Positions 1 through 5,490 of a DNA stretch of 9,016 nucleotides are shown piece by piece. A program made the translations under genes and the position numbers. The stretch comes from Candidatus Woesearchaeota archaeon (GTDB lineage Archaea > Nanobdellota > Nanobdellia > Woesearchaeales > B54-G15). Where the stretch lies: the NCBI GenBank assembly GCA_003648985.1, contig QMQQ01000023.1:1-9016 (forward strand). The letters run 5' to 3'. The stretch's first letter is position 1. Every line of letters starts with the position of its first letter. The notes under the pieces were generated by a model. That model was not told the origin of the DNA. It was given only the letters and a program-made list of their open reading frames with translations, and did not search any database.

Positions 1-2
1 CG

Positions 3-2225
3 CCTGAAAGTGATTTCTATAATGCAAGTGATGGTTTTTACAATATAACTTTGCCTGGAACTGCACAGGGAACAAAGATTCTGCTTATTGCTGTTGCTCA
101 GAAAGGAAATCAAATCTACCTTGACTTCAAAAACATAACAATAAACTCTGGTGCTCCAAGAGAAATGAACTTTACGGTTATGCCAGCTTTGGGTATGTTA
201 AACAATTGGCAACTTGATAAAGCAACGCCGCCATCTGCGCCAAAACAAACAGTCAATATAACAACAAAATTCGTTCAGTTTAGTTTTGTTAATGAAAGTA
301 ATGCTTCGATGAACGGTAGCAACATACACGTAGAAGTTGAGTTTGAATACAGCGATTTAACATTCTCAATCATGGACGACCCAGAGAACGGATTTGCGAA
401 GTTCCCTGTTGCACAAGGAGCAAACATAACTGTGTTTGCGTTTGCTCCTGAAAGCGCACCAAGAAAAACCGAATTCGAAAATACACAAAACAACAGTTAC
501 AATGTTACTGTATACAGCTTCGGCATAAAAGATCCCCAAGGAAACCAAATAAATGCACCGATAGAAATTGCCTTTTATGCTGTCAACAACACCCTTTGTG
601 ACAGACCATATCCAAATGCAAGCTGCAGTTTAAAACCAGCAGAAAACGCATCGCACTTCAACCCGTTCCGACTCGTTTTTGGTGGCGGAAGAATGAGTAT
701 GAGAATGACTGATCAACAACATGGCATTGTCGTTCATTACGTCAATGTTGATCTGCTTGCATCAGGTCCACCAGATGTTTTGTTTGATGATCAACCTAAT
801 GAAACAACAGACGCAACAAAATGGGACGCAGTATGGAGATTCGGAAGCATGGGTCCAGAAGTGTATGACTTTGTAATAGTAGGAGTGCGGCTTGATGAAG
901 ATGTTGATTTCGCTGCCCCTGTTAATTTCAAAATAGACAAACTGTACGATGAAAACTGGAACGTTGTCTACAACGGTAGCGGTTCTATTCCTGATGAATA
1001 TTCCGACTTCAACAGCAGTTTGTTTAACATGAGTCAATGCAACACAACAGATCAAATGAGCATTATAACTGGGAATGCATTCTGTTATGTAAATATTAGT
1101 GATGGCTTGCTCTGGTTTAAGATTCCTCACTTTAGCGGAGTTGGTTCTTTAGTAAGTTCGGTAACCAAAGGCAATGTTACGGCAGAAGCAGAAAGTGATG
1201 CAATAACTTGTATGCCAAATTGTAGCTTTGAAGTTAATGTTACAAATAAAAACTGGACCATAGCACAGAGCTTGCATAATATTACAATTAACACAATCAA
1301 GGATAGTGGATTAGGCACACTTAAGTATGTTAAGATATACTGGTGGAATGAAAGTGGAAGTGCATGGACTTTGCTTGGCGAGAACAATACGATTCAAATT
1401 AATTACAATCTGACGTTTTATAATTCGAGTAATTCGAGCACGATTCACAGATATAAGTTTGAAGTGAATAAGACAAACAACAAAGGAGTGGTATTGAATT
1501 TGACATACAGCATATTTTCGCCGATTGTAAGCTTGCCACTGCAGATTGAATTGCAATGCGTTGAAAACTGGAGTTGTGGTGATTGGAGTGATTGTGAAGA
1601 CGGTGTGCAGACAAGAGAATGCACAGATTTAAATAAATGCGGTACTGAAAATAATAAGCCAGAAACCGAACGAAGTTGTACTGTAAGCGGCGGTCGTCGC
1701 AGTAGTGGAGGAACAGCTCCTATTACTGAGTATAGCGTTGGAGAAGGAGAAGCAAGCAAATATGTTGGATTGAAAAGAGGAGGAAAGGTTAAGTTTAAGA
1801 TTAAAGGAAAGGGGCATACAGCAAAAGTAGATAAGGTATTCAGTGATCATGTTGTTTTGATAATTGAAAGTGATCCGATCGGTGTTGAGCTTTATGTAAA
1901 TGAAACAAAGAGGGTTGATGTTGATGCTGACGGAACCGATGACATAGAGATAACTTTGCACAAGATCGAAAGTGTTAAGGCTTATATGACATTTACTTTA
2001 TTGGGTGTTGAGGCTGCTGAAGAAGGTGAGGAAGAAAAAGTAACTGAAGAAAAAGAGCAAGAAAAAGCTGAGGAAGAAGAAGAGGTTGTGGAAGTAGTAA
2101 CTCCAGAAGAAAAGAAAGAAATAAGAGAAAAAGCGATAAATAAAGCAGTAATTGGTATTGTTATTGGAATTATAGCATTGATTTTTGTTTTGATTTTGTT
2201 CGTGTTAGGAAAGAAGCGAAAGTAG
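3..2225 (+). CDS. Large sequon-rich cell-surface glycoprotein with thrombospondin-like module and C-terminal membrane anchor (5' partial)
   Basis: The frame is open from base 3, so the N-terminus lies outside the window; the TTG at 51 is an internal leucine codon. Residues below are counted from base 51. Residues 1-500 look like extracellular beta-sandwich repeats, with more than 30 N-X-S/T sequons and paired cysteines (C183/C192, C387/C391). A cysteine-rich module at 503-543 (bases 1557-1679) carries the W-S-C-G-D-W-S-x-C...Q-T-R-x-C pattern of thrombospondin type 1-like repeats, which recur in surface proteins of Woesearchaeota and relatives. After a Gly/Ser linker comes a small beta-rich domain (about 570-650), an acidic Glu/Lys stretch (655-693), one hydrophobic helix (699-720) and a KKRK tail. 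I infer a type I surface protein with a glycosylated ectodomain, perhaps for adhesion or host contact. Three in-frame stops end it (2223, 2226, 2235). Specific function unknown. Confidence 0.85.
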   Translation, partial: PESDFYNASDGFYNITLPGTAQGTKILLIAVAQKGNQIYLDFKNITINSGAPREMNFTVMPALGMLNNWQLDKATPPSAPKQTVNITTKFVQFSFVNESNASMNGSNIHVEVEFEYSDLTFSIMDDPENGFAKFPVAQGANITVFAFAPESAPRKTEFENTQNNSYNVTVYSFGIKDPQGNQINAPIEIAFYAVNNTLCDRPYPNASCSLKPAENASHFNPFRLVFGGGRMSMRMTDQQHGIVVHYVNVDLLASGPPDVLFDDQPNETTDATKWDAVWRFGSMGPEVYDFVIVGVRLDEDVDFAAPVNFKIDKLYDENWNVVYNGSGSIPDEYSDFNSSLFNMSQCNTTDQMSIITGNAFCYVNISDGLLWFKIPHFSGVGSLVSSVTKGNVTAEAESDAITCMPNCSFEVNVTNKNWTIAQSLHNITINTIKDSGLGTLKYVKIYWWNESGSAWTLLGENNTIQINYNLTFYNSSNSSTIHRYKFEVNKTNNKGVVLNLTYSIFSPIVSLPLQIELQCVENWSCGDWSDCEDGVQTRECTDLNKCGTENNKPETERSCTVSGGRRSSGGTAPITEYSVGEGEASKYVGLKRGGKVKFKIKGKGHTAKVDKVFSDHVVLIIESDPIGVELYVNETKRVDVDADGTDDIEITLHKIESVKAYMTFTLLGVEAAEEGEEEKVTEEKEQEKAEEEEEVVEVVTPEEKKEIREKAINKAVIGIVIGIIALIFVLILFVLGKKRK
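1421..1438 (+). repeat. 9-bp tandem duplication giving two adjacent Asn-Ser-Ser sequons
   Basis: The unit TAATTCGAG occurs twice in direct succession inside the surface glycoprotein gene. In the reading frame it gives the codons AAT TCG AGT then AAT TCG AGC (1422-1439), that is two Asn-Ser-Ser glycosylation sequons in a row. This looks like a recent in-frame slippage or duplication event that added a sequon. Confidence 0.75.
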
Positions 2226-2228
2226 TAA

Positions 2229-2239
2229 AATAATTAAAT
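2229..2239 (+). promoter_or_regulatory. Candidate TATA box for the Toprim gene
   Basis: An A/T-only element (AATAATTAAAT) is centred about 29 bp before the ATG at 2263, the spacing expected for a leaderless archaeal transcript. There is no Shine-Dalgarno sequence before that ATG, only a pyrimidine tract. Read-through from the upstream surface-protein gene is also possible. Confidence 0.4.
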
Positions 2240-2260
2240 CCTTTTCTTTTCTCTTCTTTT
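2240..2260 (+). terminator. Pyrimidine/T-rich tract, possible terminator of the surface-protein gene
   Basis: Directly after the triple stop of the surface-protein gene lies a 21-base stretch of only T and C, with several T runs. Archaeal RNA polymerase terminates at T-rich tracts without needing a hairpin, and none is visible here. The tract also fills the space just before the Toprim start, so the assignment is tentative. Confidence 0.35.
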
Positions 2261-2262
2261 GG

Positions 2263-2625
2263 ATGTTTGAGGATTGGGATGAATGGATTCGTTCGCTTAA
2301 GAAAGACAGCAAAGAAAAGCTGATTCTTGTTGAAGGAAAGAAGGATAAGAAAGCTTTGACTATGCTCGGAATTAGGCCTGAAGCTATTATAACTTTGAAA
2401 GGAAAGGCTATGTTTAAGATTGTAGAAGAGATTGTTGATTATGGAAAGGAATGCATTATTCTTTTTGATTTGGACAAAAAAGGGAAAGAATTATATGCTG
2501 AAATAAGCAAATTGCTCAGGCGTTTTGGTATAAAGGTAGATAATAGATATAGAAATTTTCTTTTTAAGACAAAGCTCAGACAGATTGAAGGAATTCTGCA
2601 TTATCTAAAAACGATTGAAGCATAG
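2263..2625 (+). CDS. Small Toprim-domain protein, UPF0292-like (COG1658-type)
   Basis: The 120-residue protein is almost entirely one Toprim fold, the metal-binding domain of topoisomerases, DnaG primases and RNase M5-type nucleases. Motif I is L-V-E-G-K-K-D (residues 22-28) with the conserved Glu at 24; motif II is F-D-L-D-K-K-G (68-74) with the DxD acids at 69 and 71. The tail with N-x-x-F-x-x-K-L and I-E-G-I-L-x-Y matches the archaeal UPF0292 group, in which such short proteins are full length. Family knowledge suggests metal-dependent phosphotransfer on nucleic acid, but I know of no settled cellular role. The start is the first ATG after the upstream stop. Its last 25 bases overlap the convergent amrB gene. 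It is much too small for a DnaG primase or a topoisomerase. Confidence 0.85.
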   Translation: MFEDWDEWIRSLKKDSKEKLILVEGKKDKKALTMLGIRPEAIITLKGKAMFKIVEEIVDYGKECIILFDLDKKGKELYAEISKLLRRFGIKVDNRYRNFLFKTKLRQIEGILHYLKTIEA

Positions 2626-3443
2626 CCTACTGCATTGTTGTAGTCTTTTGTTATATCGCCGCTTGTGTAGTATTTTAGGAGTTCTGCTTTTTCTGCTCCA
2701 AGGAGCTTGCAAAGTTCGATTATTGTTGCTATTGCGAACTGGCCGCATATTGTTGCCTGTTTTTCTCTGCAGAAGAGGAGAAATGCTTCTGAATCGAGCC
2801 TTTCTATGTATGATACTGCTTCTTTATCAAGCTTGTATAGATTTTCTTTTCTGTTTTCTGTAAAAGGAAGGTAGCCATAGGTTATGCCATAATGGGTGAA
2901 ATCTGAAGAGGCTATCGGAAAGATTCGTTTGTTTTGTGTTTTTGCTGTATTGAAGATTTTTTCAGCAATAGATTTATAGTCATCTACTCCAACGATTATT
3001 GGAGCAATGGTTATGTTTTCAAAAAGATATTGAAGAAAAGGAAGCTGAACTTCGATGCTGTGTTCCTGTGCGTGAATTGGAATGTTTTCCTGGATGTTTA
3101 GAGCTGAGATAAATTCCTTATCTGTTTTAGCAATGCCCAGAGGTGTTTTGAAATCGTCTTTTAATGAATAAGCTCCTCTTCCTGTTATGTGATTTGTTCC
3201 TAATATGACAAAAATGTCTGGCTTTTCAAGCGAAGCTATTTCTTTATAGGCAAATGCTGCACATGGTCCACTGAATTGGTAGCCTGCATGAGGAATTATT
3301 GCGCCGAGTATGTTTGATTTTTTTGTCTTGTCTGGCAATGATCCCGGACCAAATTCGCTGTTCTTGAAGCAGCGTTCGATTTCTGCTCTTAGCTCAACTG
3401 GATCAGCTTGGTAAAACATTCCAGACACGATCGGTTCTCGCAT
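2601..3443 (-). CDS. amrB: MEMO family protein (AmmeMemoRadiSam system protein B)
   Basis: At 280 residues this is a full-length MEMO1-family protein (COG1355), a fold related to non-haem-iron extradiol dioxygenases. Visible hallmarks are R-E-P-I-V-S-G-M-F-Y at residues 2-11, I-I-P-H-A-G-Y with His52, L-G-T-N-H with His85, Q-E-H-S-I-E-V-Q-L-P-F at 126-136, S-D-F-T-H-Y with His184, and I-C-G-Q with Cys233. His52, His85 and Cys233 match in position the metal-binding His/His/Cys set reported for human MEMO1. The biochemical role in archaea is unsettled. The family is named for frequent linkage with AMMECR1 and a radical-SAM protein, neither of which is in this window. The start ATG follows a short A/T-rich region shared with the divergent DUF192 gene. 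The 3' end overlaps the Toprim gene on the other strand. Confidence 0.92.
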   Translation of the reverse strand: MREPIVSGMFYQADPVELRAEIERCFKNSEFGPGSLPDKTKKSNILGAIIPHAGYQFSGPCAAFAYKEIASLEKPDIFVILGTNHITGRGAYSLKDDFKTPLGIAKTDKEFISALNIQENIPIHAQEHSIEVQLPFLQYLFENITIAPIIVGVDDYKSIAEKIFNTAKTQNKRIFPIASSDFTHYGITYGYLPFTENRKENLYKLDKEAVSYIERLDSEAFLLFCREKQATICGQFAIATIIELCKLLGAEKAELLKYYTSGDITKDYNNAVGYASIVFR

Positions 3444-3452
3444 ACAGGAAGA

Positions 3453-3460
3453 TTTATATT
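3453..3460 (+). promoter_or_regulatory. TATA box for the DUF192 gene
   Basis: TTTATATT is centred about 28 bp before the ATG at 3485 with no Shine-Dalgarno sequence between, consistent with leaderless transcription. It sits in the 41-bp divergent region between amrB and the DUF192 gene. Confidence 0.5.
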
Positions 3461-3467
3461 TTGATTA

Positions 3468-3477
3468 TTTTAATTTT
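3468..3477 (-). promoter_or_regulatory. Candidate TATA box for amrB
   Basis: On the minus strand the A/T-only element AAATTAAAAT is centred about 29 bp before the amrB ATG (3443), again the leaderless spacing. It lies only a few bases from the oppositely oriented TATA box at 3453-3460, so two transcription complexes would compete for the 41-bp spacer. Confidence 0.4.
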
Positions 3478-3484
3478 TGCATAA

Positions 3485-3922
3485 ATGAGATTTTTGCTTA
3501 GTGTTGTTATTTTGGGCGTGCTGTTTGTTCTTGTTTTTGTTTTAGCTATGCAAAGAAGCGCTGGAGAAGCTTGCTATAAAGATTTTTGTTTTAATGTAGA
3601 ACTTGCAAGAACAAAAGAAGAAAGAGAAAGAGGATTGATGTACAGGGAAAGGCTTAACGACAATGCAGGAATGTTGTTTATATTTGAAAAGAAAGGGATG
3701 CATGGTTTTTGGATGAAGAATACATTAATACCTCTTGATATAATATGGATGGATGATGATGGTACGGTTGTTTATATAAAAGAAAATGCAAAGCCATGTA
3801 AAAGGGTTGTGTGTCCTGTTTTTATGCCAAATAAAAAAGCAAAATATGTTCTGGAAGTGAATGCAGGTAAAGTTAAAGAACTTGGAATTAAGCTTGGAGA
3901 TCAAATCTTGCTTAAGATATAG
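3485..3922 (+). CDS. Membrane-anchored DUF192 protein
   Basis: A hydrophobic N-terminal segment (about residues 3-22) is a signal anchor or uncleaved signal peptide, followed by a DUF192 domain (PF02643, COG1430) from about 35 to the end. Family signatures present are V-E-L-A-R-T-x-x-E-R-x-R-G-L-M (38-52), G-M-L-F-I-F (62-67), F-W-M-K-N-T-L-I-P-L-D-I-I-W (75-88), E-N-A-K-P-C (100-105), Y-V-L-E-V-N-A-G (121-128) and a late G-D. The 145-residue length is normal. Function is not established for the family; the anchor places the domain outside the membrane. Two cysteine pairs with identical spacing (C30/C35 and C105/C110) suggest disulfides. It is divergent from amrB, and its last 22 bases overlap the convergent PLD gene. 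Confidence 0.92.
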   Translation: MRFLLSVVILGVLFVLVFVLAMQRSAGEACYKDFCFNVELARTKEERERGLMYRERLNDNAGMLFIFEKKGMHGFWMKNTLIPLDIIWMDDDGTVVYIKENAKPCKRVVCPVFMPNKKAKYVLEVNAGKVKELGIKLGDQILLKI

Positions 3923-4848
3923 TTGAACTCTTTTAGGTAAAGGTTTGCTATGTCTTTATCTTTGATTATGAGGAGATTTTCATCATTCTTTGTGTTTGCT
4001 GATTTTGTTGGGTTAAAAGAACCTGTTATAACTGTTTCATTGTCGATGATGAACACTTTATGATGGATGTATTCTTTAAACGGATCATAGAAAACAGAAA
4101 TGTTTTGATAGCTAAGGAAATGGAATGTGGAATATGGCGATATTCTGCTTCTTTCAAAAATGCCTTTTACATCTATTCCTTCTGCATGTTTTAAAGCAAT
4201 GATTGTTGCAAGTTTTGATGAAGTGAAAACGTATTGCATGAAATAGATTGAATGTTTTGCTTTTCTAAGTTCTGAGTAGATAGCTTCTTCGCAATCATCT
4301 TCTGGGCAAAAGAAAATAGAGATTGTTGTTTTGTTTGCTTGAATCGAATTTACTTCTGTTTTTTCTCCAGCTGCAAATGTTTTAGCAAGAAGTTCTTTGA
4401 ATTCTTTTTCATAAGCGTGTGCAATGGTTGGTGAAGTGATTATGATTATGTTGTTTCTATGCCTGTTTTTAGTTGGGTTGTATGAGCCTGTTATTACTGT
4501 TTTGCCGTCGATGATGCAGAACTTATTATGCATTAAACCTGGATGAATAGATTTGTTGTGCAAAACGAGAAGCGTTTCTATGGCTGATGACTTTTCTTCA
4601 AGAAGGTTTATGATCGATTTTAGGGTTAGAGAATAGAATGCGCAATGAATTGATTTGTTTGCTTTTCTCAGATTTTGAACAAAGACTCTTTCGCACGATT
4701 GACCTGAGCATATGAATGCAGCTGCATGGCTGTTTGGTTCTGAAATTGTTATTTTTGGTATGCTTTTATCTTTTAGAACGCATGAATTTATTGAAAAGAT
4801 TGTGAATAAAGAAATTATGAGGATGGAGAAGAGGTATGTTTTACTCAT
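3901..4848 (-). CDS. Exported phospholipase D-superfamily protein with two HKD motifs (lipoprotein-like)
   Basis: The N-terminus is a signal sequence (hydrophobic about residues 5-20) ending in I-N-S-C at Cys23, a plausible lipobox, so an envelope lipoprotein is likely. Two PLD half-domains follow. The first HKD motif is H107-N-K109-x4-D114 with G121-S-x-N124; the second is H262-H-K264-x4-D269 with G276-S-x-N279, so both catalytic halves are complete. Each half begins with a CX4C pair (C47/C52 and C181/C186) followed by a similar helix (L-R-K-A-N/K-x-S-I), a clear internal duplication. The superfamily covers phospholipases, Nuc-type endonucleases and cardiolipin synthases; the short length without membrane helices favours a Nuc-like nuclease or phosphodiesterase, substrate unknown. 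It is the second gene of an operon, its start overlapping the upstream stop by ATGA. Confidence 0.9.
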   Translation of the reverse strand: MSKTYLFSILIISLFTIFSINSCVLKDKSIPKITISEPNSHAAAFICSGQSCERVFVQNLRKANKSIHCAFYSLTLKSIINLLEEKSSAIETLLVLHNKSIHPGLMHNKFCIIDGKTVITGSYNPTKNRHRNNIIIITSPTIAHAYEKEFKELLAKTFAAGEKTEVNSIQANKTTISIFFCPEDDCEEAIYSELRKAKHSIYFMQYVFTSSKLATIIALKHAEGIDVKGIFERSRISPYSTFHFLSYQNISVFYDPFKEYIHHKVFIIDNETVITGSFNPTKSANTKNDENLLIIKDKDIANLYLKEFNYILSKI

Positions 4849-5348
4849 CGTATTCCTTTTAATTTTTTTATTGTTCTGAGTAGCTTATATCTTATGTCCG
4901 GGGTTGTGCGTTCGAGTTCTTCAAGCAAGGATGCTATTCTTTTGTTTCTTTTTGGCGGCTTGTATTTTATGTGTTTTAGTTTTGCAAATCGTTCTGCTTC
5001 TTTGTCTGTGATTGGCAAAAGCAAAGGAATTATTTTTCGTTCTTTTTTTTCTTTCTTTTTCAGGCCTGGAAAAAGTTCAGAAAGAAATTGTTCTATTATT
5101 GTGTCTGCAGTATCGTCTGTTATGATTTTTTTTGCCTCTGATCTCTTTTTTGTGATTTTAACTGGTAGGTCTTCAAGGATTCTTGGGATGAAGTACTTGG
5201 CTATTTTTCCTTGAATGTAAATGATGTCGCCTTTTTTGAAGAGCTTGTTTAATCGCGTGTATCTTCGGATTCTGCGTTCAATGACTGATGGAAAGCAGCG
5301 GTTGCAGAATTCATATTTTGTTTTTGCTTTACATAGTTTGCATTGCAT
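4845..5348 (-). CDS. Reduced NcsA/TtuA-like (tRNA-thiolation PP-loop family) zinc-binding protein lacking the ATP loop
   Basis: The protein opens with a zinc-finger-like C3-x2-C6 and C15-x2-C18, then E-R-R-I-R-R-Y and K-K-G-D (24-41), which resembles the start of archaeal NcsA/CTU1/TtuA tRNA 2-thiolation enzymes. In those, the next strand leads into an S-G-G-K-D-S ATP loop; here the chain reads I-I-Y-I-Q-G and that loop is absent. Later parts again resemble the family: K-K-I-I-T-D-D-T-A-D-T-I (73-84) in the place of the usual A-T-G-H-N-x-D-D-E-A segment, P-L-L-L-P-I-T-D-K-E-A-E-R-F-A (108-122), and L-L-E-E-L-E near 141. At 167 residues it is about half the usual length, with no frameshift visible. 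I infer a shrunken, probably non-catalytic relative that may still bind zinc or RNA. The homology is judged by eye. It is the first gene of an operon with PLD. Confidence 0.6.
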   Translation of the reverse strand: MQCKLCKAKTKYEFCNRCFPSVIERRIRRYTRLNKLFKKGDIIYIQGKIAKYFIPRILEDLPVKITKKRSEAKKIITDDTADTIIEQFLSELFPGLKKKEKKERKIIPLLLPITDKEAERFAKLKHIKYKPPKRNKRIASLLEELERTTPDIRYKLLRTIKKLKGIR

Positions 5349-5400
5349 TTTTTCGAGGCGGCTTTTTTGCTTTGTTAGGCACTATTTACTGGAATTGCGA

Positions 5401-5412
5401 AAAATTTAAATA
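5401..5412. promoter_or_regulatory. TATA-like element in the 5349-5484 intergenic region
   Basis: AAAATTTAAATA is nearly symmetric and could act in either direction. For the minus-strand thiolase-like/PLD operon it is centred about 58 bp before the ATG, implying a leader of roughly 30 nt. For the plus strand it would start a transcript around 5430-5435, with no protein gene following, so only a non-coding RNA could be served. Confidence 0.4.
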
Positions 5413-5424
5413 GGAAAATAGTTA

Positions 5425-5439
5425 CTTATTAGTAATAAG
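5425..5439. promoter_or_regulatory. Perfect 7-1-7 palindrome, operator-like
   Basis: CTTATTA-G-TAATAAG is a perfect palindrome with 7-bp arms around a single G, 13 bases to the right of the TATA-like element. For the minus-strand operon it lies upstream of the TATA box, where activators usually bind in archaea; for a plus-strand transcript it would cover the start site, where repressors bind. The binding protein is unknown. Confidence 0.45.
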
Positions 5440-5444
5440 GGGTT

Positions 5445-5490
5445 AGGTGTAACGCTTAACTTGGTAATCATTTATTACGTTCAATCACCT
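5445..5490. other. Nested inverted repeats, possible structured RNA
   Basis: Outer arms AGGTG (5445-5449) and CACCT (5486-5490) enclose AACG (5451-5454) and CGTT (5478-5481); an alternative inner hairpin pairs GTAAT (5464-5468) with ATTAC (5474-5478). The last five bases fall in the end of the protease gene. The stems are short and the alternatives compete, so RNA structure is only a possibility. It does not fold as a tRNA. Confidence 0.25.

Noticed and set aside
51..53. TTG as start codon of the surface-protein gene
   Set aside because: The same frame is open to base 3 and the upstream codons read as normal ectodomain with two further sequons, so TTG is an internal leucine and the gene begins outside the window.
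762..1961. Several minus-strand ORFs opposite the surface-protein gene
   Set aside because: They overlap each other, have Cys/Ser/His/Ile-rich implausible composition, no promoter, and are explained as shadows of the long plus-strand gene.
2263..2625. DnaG primase or topoisomerase fragment
   Set aside because: The protein is a complete small Toprim unit with normal start and stop and matches the UPF0292 size; it does not look truncated.
4894..5409. Two plus-strand ORFs opposite the thiolase-like gene
   Set aside because: Their Ser/Phe-rich composition is the complement of lysine/glutamate-rich coding on the other strand; no family match and no spaced promoter.
5440..5490. Possible tRNA, because of a TTCAATC resembling a T-loop
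   Set aside because: The bases flanking the putative loop do not pair as a T-stem, and no acceptor or anticodon stem can be drawn.
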